A stretch of DNA of 64,000 nucleotides from Oscheius tipulae (taxonomy: Eukaryota; Nematoda; Chromadorea; Rhabditida; Rhabditidae): positions 9,858,001 to 9,922,000 of the forward strand of contig JASJZH010000006.1 of assembly GCA_037178975.1 (NCBI GenBank), read 5' to 3'. The position numbers were made by a program, and so were the translations under genes. Below are positions 1-9,577 of the stretch, piece after piece. Position 1 is the first letter of the stretch. Every line of letters begins with the position of its first letter. Under the pieces are notes generated by a model. The model was not told the origin of the DNA and searched no databases. It saw only the letters and a list, made by a program, of their open reading frames with translations.

Positions 1-146
1 CTTTAGAAGTTGGTGATGGTTCCGAGGGTCCAGGTTTAAGAAATTCGGGCCAGGAGAACTCGTCTGGAGATAGGCCGACATCTGGGTCCATGTCGGGAAA
101 TGGCTGCCAACCAATTCCCGTAATGTTAATGCCATTACATTTGTAC
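1..146 (-). CDS. Internal exon of an unrecognised gene, cut by the window edge
   Basis: On the minus strand an acceptor (GCCAG at about 147-151) is followed by an open frame that runs to the window edge. It encodes about 48 residues, including GWQPFPDMDPDVG and FSWPEFLK. The mix of Trp, Pro and acidic residues and the FSW..FLK stretch loosely recall the linker between MBT repeats, but this is too short to assign a family. No upstream exon could be joined with confidence: the 63-codon frame at 220-411 is possible but has no recognisable content. Function unknown. Confidence 0.45.
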
Positions 147-490
147 CTGGCAATTTTGACAATTGCTAACCAATATCTTTTTGCGCAGATATCAATTTCG
201 TTTTAGAGGACAGTTTTGATTAACCAGCTGTCTCTTGCAGAGAACAGCCGACCAGCCCTGGGACGATTTCGGGCCCCGCCCCGCCTCCACTTGACCTGTC
301 CAGTCGGTTTCTGTTTCTGCCTTCCACTCTGTTAGGAAGTGGTCTTATTACCCCTCTCCTCCCAAGATCACAAGACCAGTCTCCACCTCCTCTTTTACAC
401 TGTTCCCCCATCCTTAAAAGTTCTCTTTTGGTCCTTCATCATCCTCGCACACGCTCTCTCTCATTAAAAAGCCATTTACAGACGTCAACC
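147..490. other. Non-coding stretch, possible 5' region
   Basis: No gene recognised. It lies between the edge exon (-) and a possible signal-peptide exon (+). A pyrimidine-rich tract with GGGCGGGGC on the minus strand lies around 270-300, and TCTCTCTC near 455. It may hold promoters for both directions. Confidence 0.4.
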
Positions 491-1103
491 ATGTTCGAGC
501 GCTTCCTTCGTGTCTTCATCTTCCTCATCTACTTGTACGACACCGTCTTTGCCCGAAAAGAGCCGCATAATAAGGGAATTGGTAAGTTGCTGTGTCACGA
601 ATGACCTCGTAAAATTGAACGCGTCCGTCTTTCGAGATTCACATGGCTGAGAGACTTGCAAACTGCTATCAGACACCAAGGCCGCTCCTTGTTAATCCGA
701 AAGACAAAACAATGCTATCGCGGTCATACGGCCGGGGCTATCTGGTAGAGCAGAAGTCAAATAAACAGCCTAATCCTTGCTATCAGTGTTCATTATGAAC
801 CGCTGACAGGCATGAAGGCGCCCCCTACACATTTTGAGAATTAATGGGGTCTTCCCCTGCAGAACAACTGTTGTAGGGTTTTCTGGTCTTGCAGGAAGGA
901 AAGTCGCCGAAAGGTGGGCTGATAAGAGATGGGGGAATTTCTGCAAAGCATCTTTTGTTGAGCGCACAGGCACCCAAACCAGTTTCGGTTTTGGTGCAAA
1001 CTGTAAAGGAACAGAGTCAGAAAGATCGGGGGTGAGACAGAGAGACAGAATAACGGGGAAAGTTCGCTTTTTCTTGATCTCTCTAGTTTTCCAAATGGTC
1101 TGA
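491..1103 (+). CDS. Possible small secreted peptide (two-exon model, doubtful)
   Basis: An ATG at 491 opens a hydrophobic signal-peptide-like stretch (FLRVFIFLIYLYDTVFA) followed by RKEPHNKGIG and a strong donor (GTAAGT at 582). Joining it to an acceptor ending TTGCAG near 898 keeps the frame open to a TGA at 1101-1103 and gives about 98 residues with only two cysteines in the second half. Read without splicing, the first exon ends at a TGA at 602-604 after 37 codons. The signal peptide is the solid part; the second exon matches no family I know and its tail looks like low-complexity non-coding DNA. Either the real second exon is elsewhere or the product is a short peptide. Confidence 0.3.
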
Positions 1104-2252
1104 GAGAGTCGTGCCATAGGAATTTTACCACCCTGTCAATCACGGAATATCGGCGAGAATCATACGATCCTGACTCAACACAATTTAAAATGTTTTGGAT
1201 AGATCAGCACGTGGGGACGCCTGCCGTCCTTGACACATTCTAGAATTGAACCTGTTGCCCCTTTATCATATGAGCCTAAAAATAAGCGCCTGCACAATCA
1301 CATGGCGCGCTGTGCGGAGGGAATAAACGAGGAAGGACTACTCACACTCAGAGATCCTTCACGTGACCATGTCCACTCGGCCCAGCAGACGGCGCACGTG
1401 AACATGATTTTCGAAAAACAGACAAGACAAGGGCATTTTCTAACAAATCCATTTTTAGATATGCGCAGAGATCAGAACATCCAGATGGAACGATTCGCCA
1501 TGCCTTCGTAAACTGCTGCAGGGATTTGCGCTGCCATGCCACTTTTTGATCGACGTCGACGTCCGGGTGATTCTAATACTTGTATTCTCCGTTCAACCTA
1601 TCGATATTTGTTTTTTTTATATCTATTTGAAATCGGAGTAAACATGCAAAATGCAACTTCTGAAGTGAAATAAGACAGAGAACCCTAGATGGATGAGATC
1701 AACAATGACATCCTCACAAGGAAAGGAGAGGTTGACAGTCACCATAGTGCCGTTTGATTTCGGACTAATAATTTTAAACACATCATGGAATCCCGATGCC
1801 AAGGGCAATCGTATAGATACCAGCTGGGTCAGTTAAAGCTGCCCTGTCGGAGGTGTCCATTCAAATCTTGTCCTGTCCCTTAGTTTAAACCTCTTGCATT
1901 CTTTTTAGCTCGACCCTGTCTTATCCAGTCAATCTTTTGACTGTGAACCTACTAATTTGCATATCTTCTATCAACTTTAACCACGTTTTACTGCAGTCCT
2001 GGTCAATATGTCTTTCATCCTATTCTTAGTTTAAATACATAAACATAAGCAGCGTCTCATTGAAGACTTCCTATCCACAACAGTCTTGACAGAACATGTC
2101 AGCTTCGAGAGAGTACGGGCAACTCCACTAACAAACACAGAGACGGAACCACCGACGTCACTTCCGCGCTTTCCCAACACTTTCTTATCAAATATCGACA
2201 CAGTCATTGGTGAAACTTGTATTGCGGTCAGTTTGCTTGATAGTGCTTGAGA
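1104..2252. other. Intergenic, no gene seen
   Basis: Several short frames are present, but none has splice context or family resemblance. The region is AT-rich near 1600-1630 and 1880-2040. Confidence 0.5.
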
Positions 2253-3528
2253 ATGCCAGGACGCAGCTTCTTCTTCCTCCGTCACGCTGAGAGGTATTTC
2301 TGCCTTCTTTTCGTTATAATTTTGACAGATGTGACTTCACAGTCGAGGCCAGTCATGTATTCGTAGAAAAGGCCTTTGACACAAATGGAAAGTAAGTCGT
2401 GTTGCAGAGCCCCAAAGTTTATCAGTTATACTCGCTTCGATCTGAATCTCCCTGAGTCTCTTCCAAAGAGATCTGATGGCCATGAAGCGTATCAACGAGA
2501 TACTCCTTTGACGGTCATGGGCTATCTGCAAGCCACACTTATTGGAAAAGAGTACAGGAGAAATGGGGTCAAGATTGATCAAGTGTACAGTTCACCAGCA
2601 CTGAGGAGCATTGAGACGGCTCAGGCATTTTTGGAAGGATATGGTAGGTACAGGTCGCAAATGTTTCATGTTTTATAGGGCTTGACACACAGATTTTGAT
2701 AGAGTCTGCGCTATTTCAATGGACAAGATGGTTTCCTTCAGGACTTCCTTCTTGGATATCTCCAAAGGAACTAGCTTCTTCCGGTAGGTTACTAATGCGA
2801 ATCGATGCGAAGGTATTGTCGCTATCTAATAGGGCGTTATCTAAAGTGAAGTTTTTTTTGTGAAAGAACCAGGATGGCTCAGTCGGTTAGCGACAGTCGC
2901 TTCGAAATCGCTCGGGTTCGAGTCCCACAGAGCACAAATGGTTTTGACGTTGCACGAAACATTGGAGAAAACTTTCAGTAAGTGCATGGTGTCAACACGT
3001 TTCAGAACATTCAGTTTTGCGCGCAGACTTCAAACGAGATAGAATTTGGCTTGCTTTGATGAAAATATTTGTAGAAATCTTATAGGCTACAAAGTTGATC
3101 CGAACTACAGTCCCTGCACCGAAACCTCGGATCTGACCATACAAGAACCCTTGGAAAACTACTACACCCGCTCAAGCAATCTTGTCAGAACGATATCTGA
3201 GCAGTCAAGTGGAAATATTCTTTTTGTTGGACACAGTGGGACCCTTGAAGCCTGTACCAGAACATTGTGTGGGAAAGAGGCTCGTTCCGAAGAAGAATAC
3301 TACAATTTGTTGGGACATTGCACCTATTTGGCTTCTTTGGAGGTATCTGAATATTCTTTTCTAAAAGGAAGTTTTCAGATGAGAGAGACTGAAAGTGGCA
3401 CTTTTCATCTGGCAGGGTGCCCAGTGATGCCACTTACAGTTTCCCGAGTTCAACCCTTCGATGCTGACATGCTCACCGTCTCTGCTGAAGATCTGGCTGC
3501 TGCGAAGAGGAAAACTAAACACTTTTGA
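2253..3528 (+). CDS. Histidine-phosphatase (PGAM) protein, TULA/UBASH3-like
   Basis: A six-exon model (2253-2293, 2329-2391, 2426-2643, 2679-2783, 3086-3342, 3379-3528) encodes 277 residues. It starts directly at the phosphatase fold: FFFLRHAER holds the nucleophile His, with Ala where most relatives have Gly. Next come YTRFDLNLPESLPKR, the DTPLT..G..QA stretch and VYSSPALRSIETAQ. The second catalytic His is in NILFVGHSGTLEACTRTLCG, and a PVMPLTVS tail follows. This pattern is that of the C-terminal phosphatase of TULA/UBASH3 and of ecdysteroid-phosphate phosphatase. The UBA and SH3 domains of vertebrate TULA are absent. The family removes phosphate from phosphotyrosine or small phosphate esters; the substrate here is unknown. 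The last intron is only 36 bases, in frame and without a stop, so retaining it would add 12 residues. AATAAA lies at about 3543. Confidence 0.85.
2871..2935 (+). repeat. tRNA-like sequence (SINE-type) in an intron
   Basis: It has an A-box-like TGGCTCAGTCGGTTAGCGAC and a perfect B-box core, GGTTCGAGTCC, about 35 bases downstream. I could not pair an acceptor stem or a clean anticodon arm, so it is not a plausible functional tRNA. It sits inside intron 4 of the PGAM gene on the sense strand, as expected of a tRNA-derived short interspersed element. Confidence 0.5.
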
Positions 3529-4569
3529 AGCACTAGGTTTGAAATAAACATTAAAAGCACTGTCGATTATTAGATTAGACTAGAAAGATATACACAACTT
3601 TATAAAACCTCTGATCTGTCTTCCAAAATTGGTGAAAGACTTGTGTTTCTCGTATTATCAAGAGGGACAAATGGCTTGGCGAAACCCGGGTGCGCTTCGA
3701 TACGACTTACGAAATCGAAAACCTTGACTATGTCACGAATAACAATTAAAAACGGAAAATTAGTGTTTATATAATGTTTACCATCTTTTTCGGGTAACAA
3801 CAAACAAATTTTAAGTAAAATACACAGTAAGATAGTCTTAAAGATAAGGGTTAAAGAGTTTCGGACAAGCGAGCAGTAAGTGTGCTTCACTGCGAAGTGG
3901 AGACTAAACATAGAAAAAAACTATCTATGCTTAGCATTAAAACGTGTAGAATTGAAAACAAACAATGTTGTTTTAGGAAAAATAAAAAGCTTGAAGAAAT
4001 GGTAATAACATTCTTTAAAGCATGATCGCAGGAGGTTGGGCGAATCTTGCTTGTGCTTGATCTGGTCTCTGAAAGATACGAGAAAAATGATTATAGAAAA
4101 GAAAGTCTGAAAAGTCTGAAAACTGACAGGAGGTGCCAGCGTTAATTAAAGGGTCCCAAGTTCGAACCCCCGCTTCGGCTCAACCAAAGCTCCCATCCTC
4201 ACACAGAGGTCGGTAAATTGGCAATGGCTTGCCACGGACATAAGGCGTTCTTAGAGTCAGATTTGGTGCCTGTCCAGCTCAGAATGTAAGCCTTTAAACG
4301 AAACCTTACCCTCATGTAATTGAGCTTGATCTGATTACGGGTCAAACATTAACTTTTAGTTTGTGAACTGAAAGACTTTTTCACAAGTACTTTTTGTTTT
4401 CAAATTTTCAGAAGCTTCTTTGAAAATAATGAACACCCCGACCATAATGACGTAATTCAGTAGTCTCTAACAGCAGGATGACTTGCTCTCGCTTGTCGGC
4501 AATTCGAACTTTGATAGCGGTTATCTAAAACTACAAAAAGGTGTAGGAAAGAGTTTTCTTTCCTTTACC
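3529..4569. other. Intergenic with a possible SINE remnant
   Basis: No gene seen. Around 4145-4190 there is a B-box-like AGTTCGAACCC followed by a GC-balanced stretch to about 4300 that differs from the AT-rich surroundings. It could be a tRNA-derived repeat whose A box has decayed. Confidence 0.35.
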
Positions 4570-5997
4570 ATGCGATCTACCGCCCTTCTCCTCCTAGTGG
4601 CAAATGTCGTGTCCGGATTTGTTGTTCCCATTAGGCTCACGGCTGTGAACACTACTCAGAACAGCGAGTTTCCTGAAGTGGTAGGCATCAAATCAAAAAC
4701 AGAATTAGAAAAGTTTTAGGCAACTTTGATGCACAATGTCTGGACCACCACCGTCGTGATTGGAAATCCTGGACAGGTCTTCAATGTAGCTATTGATACC
4801 ATGTCCTCTTTCCTTTTTATTCCTGACAAGACTTGTACCAGCGGTGGATGCGCTGGCAAAAACTTGTATGACAGCTCTAAATCTTCCACTTACCATCATG
4901 CTGGAGCCTCGTTCCACGAGACGACCCTCTACGGAACTATTCAGGGAAGCATTGGAAACGATACCGTCGTGGTATTTTCCAAAACTTCGAAATTTATGAT
5001 GTTTTCAGCTCGGAGAGCACATGCCAGCATCCGGAGTCAGTGTTCTAGTCGCTGGAGCCACCTTTGGACAGGCCACTGTCATTCCCGGATCCCTTCCCAA
5101 TGGAATCGACGGTATTCTTGGTCTGGCCCTGCTTCCACTAAGTCCCAGAGGAACAACTCCCGTTTTTGAGACGGCTATTAAGAACCACGCTGTCAGTAAC
5201 GGTACCTTCACCATCTGGCTCGAGGACCAGTGGGCCACCGATGACAACGGAACTGAGGGAGTCATCTATTATGGAAGTGGGTAGCTCTTTTATAGTTTTA
5301 CGTAGGAGATTTAGACATCGACCCACTTCACTGCATCCTGAACCAGCGACACATGTACCCTCTCACCAATGCTGAACTCTTTCAATTCACTACCCCTTCC
5401 GTCTCAGTTGGAGCCAACTATAAGTATAATCAGAGGACCCAGACCATTGTCGACTCAACATCTCCATTCATTGCTGCTCCCAATGCTTTCATCCAGAACG
5501 TTCTCTCCCAGATCGGTCTTCCTCGCAGCACTCAACTGCCAGCCGTCGTACCTTGTGATCTCCAAATTGACATAGCCTTCAACTTTGCTCAGGGGACTGG
5601 TACGAATCAAATAGTTATTGTATTAATTTACGTTTCAGAGCACATTAATCAGCTGAACCTCGTCTACAAGGAAGCCGACGGCACCTGCATATTGGCCTTG
5701 ATTGAGGTAAGTGTGATTGATCGTTGACGGAAGAGAGACAGAGAGGCGTAGAGACAAACACGACAGTAAAACAGCGAGACAGAGAGACCGAGAGCCATAC
5801 ACTTCTAATCTCGTCATTTTCAGTCACCCATAAGTCAGAAAGGAAATATCCAGTTCTTCGAGTTGGGACATCCATTCTTGAGAGGAAGATGCACCTACTT
5901 CGATGTTGCTGGTCAGAAGGTCGGCTTCGGACCTCCCATCACGCACGGACCTCATTTCCCTCCCACCACAGCTATTCCTGTCACGATGATGGGATAA
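4570..5997 (+). CDS. Pepsin-like aspartic protease homologue, altered active site (copy 1)
   Basis: A six-exon model (4570-4680, 4720-4971, 5009-5276, 5306-5599, 5639-5706, 5824-5997) gives 388 residues. It starts with a signal peptide (MRSTALLLLVANVVSGFV), and the pepsin fold begins almost at once, so the usual 40-50 residue propeptide seems absent. Family landmarks are VWTTTVVIGNPGQ, the YGT flap, GIDGILGLA, GLP and a TFxD-like CTYFDVAGQKVGF end. The two catalytic motifs, normally DTG, read DTM (VAIDTMSSFLFIP) and DST (VDSTSPFIAAP). Both aspartates remain but both glycines are lost. It may be a weak protease, a binding protein or a decoy. A paralogue follows 270 bases downstream with the same intron positions. 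AATAAA is at about 6009. Confidence 0.85.
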
Positions 5998-6264
5998 AGA
6001 TTTCTATAAATAAAATCTTCAGTATTTCTGATTTTCAGTGCGAGAGAACAGTAATTATGAAATTGTGAACAGGAAAGCAGTTGTCGGAACTATCGACAGG
6101 TCTCGGTCTGAATATCATTGACAAAAGACTGCGATCAGAAAATCACGCAGACATTTCGTGAAGATGTATGAGTGATTTTCGAACAACCGTCACCACAAGA
6201 GAGATAACGCGTATCGCAGTGGTACAAAAAGATCCGTAGGGTGTGTCCCTGGTTATAGCTTATC

Positions 6265-7672
6265 ATGCAGTTTGCTCTTTTACTGCTACTTGTGGCAACT
6301 CTTGCCCAATCGACTCCGATCCGTGATGATCTCGTCGATATTGATCAGGATTTTGTTATGGAACAAGCCGAAGTGGTAGGGGAAGCTCTCGTCGGGAAAA
6401 TTGCAAAGCTCTAGCTCTCTTTCATGGACTACGTCTGGACACAGACAGTGACAGTTGGATCGGCTGGAGAACAGTTTAATGTCGCTATTGATACCATGTC
6501 TGGACTTTTATATTTCCCTGACAAGACCTGTCACAATTGTGATGATGGAGAAGTTTTCGATTCGTAAGTCTGTCTCTGTCGCTCTGAGTCTCTATCTCTC
6601 AGTACCGTTGTCAATACAAATCTTTTTTCAGCTCCCTCTCATCCACATACCATGACACCAAAAAGCAATTCCAAGAAAACTCTCCATTTGGCATGGCCAA
6701 GGGTGAAATTGGAATGGATACCGTCGTGGTATGTACTTCTTTCTTTGGTATAAAACAAACGTTCAGCTCGGTGACAACAGTTCTCGTAGTGTCACCGTCC
6801 AGAGAGCCACTTTTGGACAGGTGAAGGATATGGAAGGTCGTCTCTTCCCCGGAATTGACGGAATCCTCGGTCTGGCTTTCGGATCAACTGCTCCTAACGG
6901 TGCTGAGCCTGTTTTCGAGACTGCTATCCGTGATCGGGCCGTCAACGCGGGAATCTTCACAATCTGGTTGGAGGATCAGTTCGCAACTTCTGATTGCGGA
7001 ACTCATGGAGTTATTTACTATGGAAGTTTGTTGTTTCACATTCTTCTCGAAATCGATTTAAGACTACGACCCTCTGCACTGTAAGCTTGACCAAAAGCAC
7101 ATCTATCCCCTGTCTTCTGCTCACTTCTACCAGTTCACTGTTCCCTCTGTCAGCGTCGGTTCTTATACCTATAATGTCCGAACTCAAACCATCATCCAGT
7201 CCATGTCCCAGTACATCGAAGCTCCCATGAGTTTCATCACGAAAGTCCTGTCGCAGCTCGGTCTCCCAGCCAACACCCATCTTCCGGCGGTAGTTCCTTG
7301 CAACACCAAGATCAGTATTGGATTCAACTTTGCCATGGGAACAGGTACAACATGCCATATTTTCCGGCCACATGTTATTTAGAGACTGTTACTGATTTGA
7401 ACCTCGTGGTCCCGGCAGACAACGGCACCTGTACTCTTAATTTAATTCAGGTAGGTAATGGCAATCAATGTGATCTGCTGATAAGTGATAAGAAAGACCA
7501 TGTTTTGATATAGAGAGGCACAGCCCTGAGAAACGTCGAGTACTTCGCTCTGGGATACCCATTCCTCCGCGGACGATGTACCTTCTTCGATTACACAAAC
7601 CAGAAGATCGGCTTCAGTGAGGCTAAGAGTCACGGAGGAGAGCATGACGCTACTACGCCCTCCATGCTTTAA
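6265..7672 (+). CDS. Pepsin-like aspartic protease homologue, probably inactive (copy 2)
   Basis: This is the tandem paralogue of the upstream gene, about 390 residues, with a signal peptide (MQFALLLLLVATLAQ) and matching introns, one extra intron splitting the region after HNCDDGEVFDS. The first catalytic motif is DTM (VAIDTMSGLLYFP). The second is QSM (TIIQSMSQYIEAP), so the second catalytic Asp is replaced by Gln. The flap Tyr seen in copy 1 is Phe here (SPFGMAKGEIG). Pepsin-type catalysis needs both aspartates, so this product should be inactive as a peptidase while the fold looks intact (GIDGILGLAFG, FLRGRCTFFDYTNQKIGF). No frameshift or stop is visible, so it is a pseudoenzyme, not a pseudogene. 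Its 3' end converges on the small minus-strand gene next to it. Confidence 0.85.
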
Positions 7673-7732
7673 AGTATTAAAGTCTTTGCAGCCTGACATC
7701 TAATTACACGTGATAGCAATGTTCAATGTTTA

Positions 7733-7963
7733 TTAGAAGCGAGCAAGCCGAGTTCGGATCTCGTGCAGGGTATCGTCAGTATAGGCCGAGGAAGCTCCTC
7801 CATCTTGCCAGAGACGACGGCGCCAGGCGGGACCATAAGTGCCTAGATTGTACACTATTTTGCTCAAGATATTCATCATACCGTATCCTCTAAGAGGTCT
7901 AAATTGGGCCTCGACTGCCGAAAGGAGGACGAATAAGAAGACACAGGCGACCAAGAAGCGCAT
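7733..7963 (-). CDS. Small secreted protein, unrecognised
   Basis: A single-exon frame of 76 residues with a clear signal peptide (MRFLVACVFLFVLLSAVEA) and a basic, aromatic mature part (FRPLRGYGMMN, YGPAWRRRLW). An ACTTTTAG acceptor lies about six bases before the ATG and looks like a trans-splice site. TAATAAA overlaps the stop codon and would serve as the poly(A) signal. There are no cysteines. One internal RRR could be a prohormone-convertase site, so a peptide precursor is possible, but it matches no neuropeptide family I know. Confidence 0.65.
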   Translation of the reverse strand: MRFLVACVFLFVLLSAVEAQFRPLRGYGMMNILSKIVYNLGTYGPAWRRRLWQDGGASSAYTDDTLHEIRTRLARF

Positions 7964-9577
7964 TATTACCTAAAAGTTTCATGATTTAAAGGGTGGGAAA
8001 AGAGGGCGAAGATTGCTAAGATATGCAGTCAGAGACTAAAGAAGCTCTTCAAGGGACAGCCCCGAAGTGGGCTTGACGAGCCGTGGCTCGCTTAAATACC
8101 CATAACATAAACGCTGTGCGTGAGAAAAGAAAGGGGGGGGATTTGAACTCTAATTCACAGCTGTTTCTGAAGGCCTCGTACTCTTTGTCAAAAATTCTGA
8201 GCTGGCAGGCCATTTTAGCAGGCCGCGGAGACAAAAATGTCATTTTGCGTCGGAATAACTGCGCGAGGCGGAGAAAATAGAAAACATTATGGTATTTCAT
8301 TAGATTATTATTCAAAATGCGATGTCTGCTCTCCTACGAGACTTTTTTGACAATATACTTCCGCAATATTAGCAAATAGTACTAAAGCCCACAATAAGCA
8401 GGCGGATGGAGACCAATAAACAATGGGCCTACGTTCCCACGGAACTAAAATACGAAATTTCTGGATCCTTGGTGTTCCAACGTACTGATGGCACACAGAA
8501 AAAAAGTAGCTACGTATTTCTGGGTCAGATCCTGAAAAAGATAGTACTTTGTGGGTTCTTGATTTTGATGGCGTGCAATGTTTCGTCGAACAAGCAAGAA
8601 ATTCCGGAAGGACAATTAGTCTGTTCAGGGCAAATGACCCTTCAAGAAGACTGGGCTCCCCAGTTGAAATTCTGATCTCTGACGGAAAATGGAACAAAGA
8701 GCCCAGCTTGTTTGGAAAAGTGCAAACTTGAAATAGACAGTGTATCGAAACTCACAAGGAAGTTGACTATAGTGAGTGAGAGTTCGAGAACTAGGTCTAA
8801 CTACTACTCGAATGAGGCTCATTTGGCGCGTTAGTCAATTTACATCAACAAACTTAAGTGAGACATCGTATTTTAATCACAGTACAAGTTAACAGAGGGA
8901 TAAGTTGACATTCAATGTGACAAAAGTTGAAACAAAATAAGTTCTCCAAATCTTGACAGAAGTTAGCAGACAGCTTAGCGTGGTTGACATGAGAAGAACA
9001 AACAATTGAAATAGTGGCAGGTTTTGATATTCACCAATAGTTCTCAGGCTGGCTTTCCTATTGGGACCAGCAGATTCCAGCCAGGACAGGTTTTGCTCTA
9101 AAAGAAGAAGTATGCGACATAGTGTTATATGCATATGTGCGGTATGTAAGTTGTAATGAAAAACAAGAAGATCGTGTAGGATTCGGTAGAATTCGCATAA
9201 CTTTGTCAAGAAGAGTAGCCACAGTTATAAAGGTAATATTCCATAATTAGCTGACAATGTGACTACGTATGAAATGTCAATTGCGATACTCTACAACGTA
9301 GATTTTCAGTGCATAGGCTCCCACAAAACTTTGAAAAGATACTGCTATTCCCAAAACTTGTTTCGTTCTTGCTAGAACGAGACCCTACGGCATGTTAATC
9401 AAACGGAAATTGCGATGCTCTTGTGTCTCGGGATGCGGGAGAGACCGGTCTCCCTCCATCTGGGTCAAAGGCTCTCCAAAGTTAAACGATAGCGATACTT
9501 CTATAACTGGTCCTCCCAGGCGCGTTCTCTTAGATCCCGTATCACATTGTTAGCTTTCACTCGGTAATCATACAGCC
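7964..9577. other. Intergenic, no convincing gene
   Basis: Overlapping frames of 89-129 codons occur on both strands at 8300-8700. None has a signal peptide, splice context or recognisable motif. A run of eight G lies at about 8136-8143. Confidence 0.45.

Noticed and set aside
2871-2935. Functional tRNA gene
   Set aside because: A and B boxes are good but no acceptor stem or intact anticodon arm can be paired; called a tRNA-derived repeat. The same holds for 23829, 55431, 56539 and 59041.
4570-7672. Pseudogenes
   Set aside because: Catalytic residues are lost, but signal peptides, frames, splice sites and fold motifs are all intact, so pseudoenzymes are the better reading.
8308-8697. Pair of overlapping frames on both strands (129 and 89 codons)
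   Set aside because: No signal, motif or splice context; openness on both strands is likely chance.
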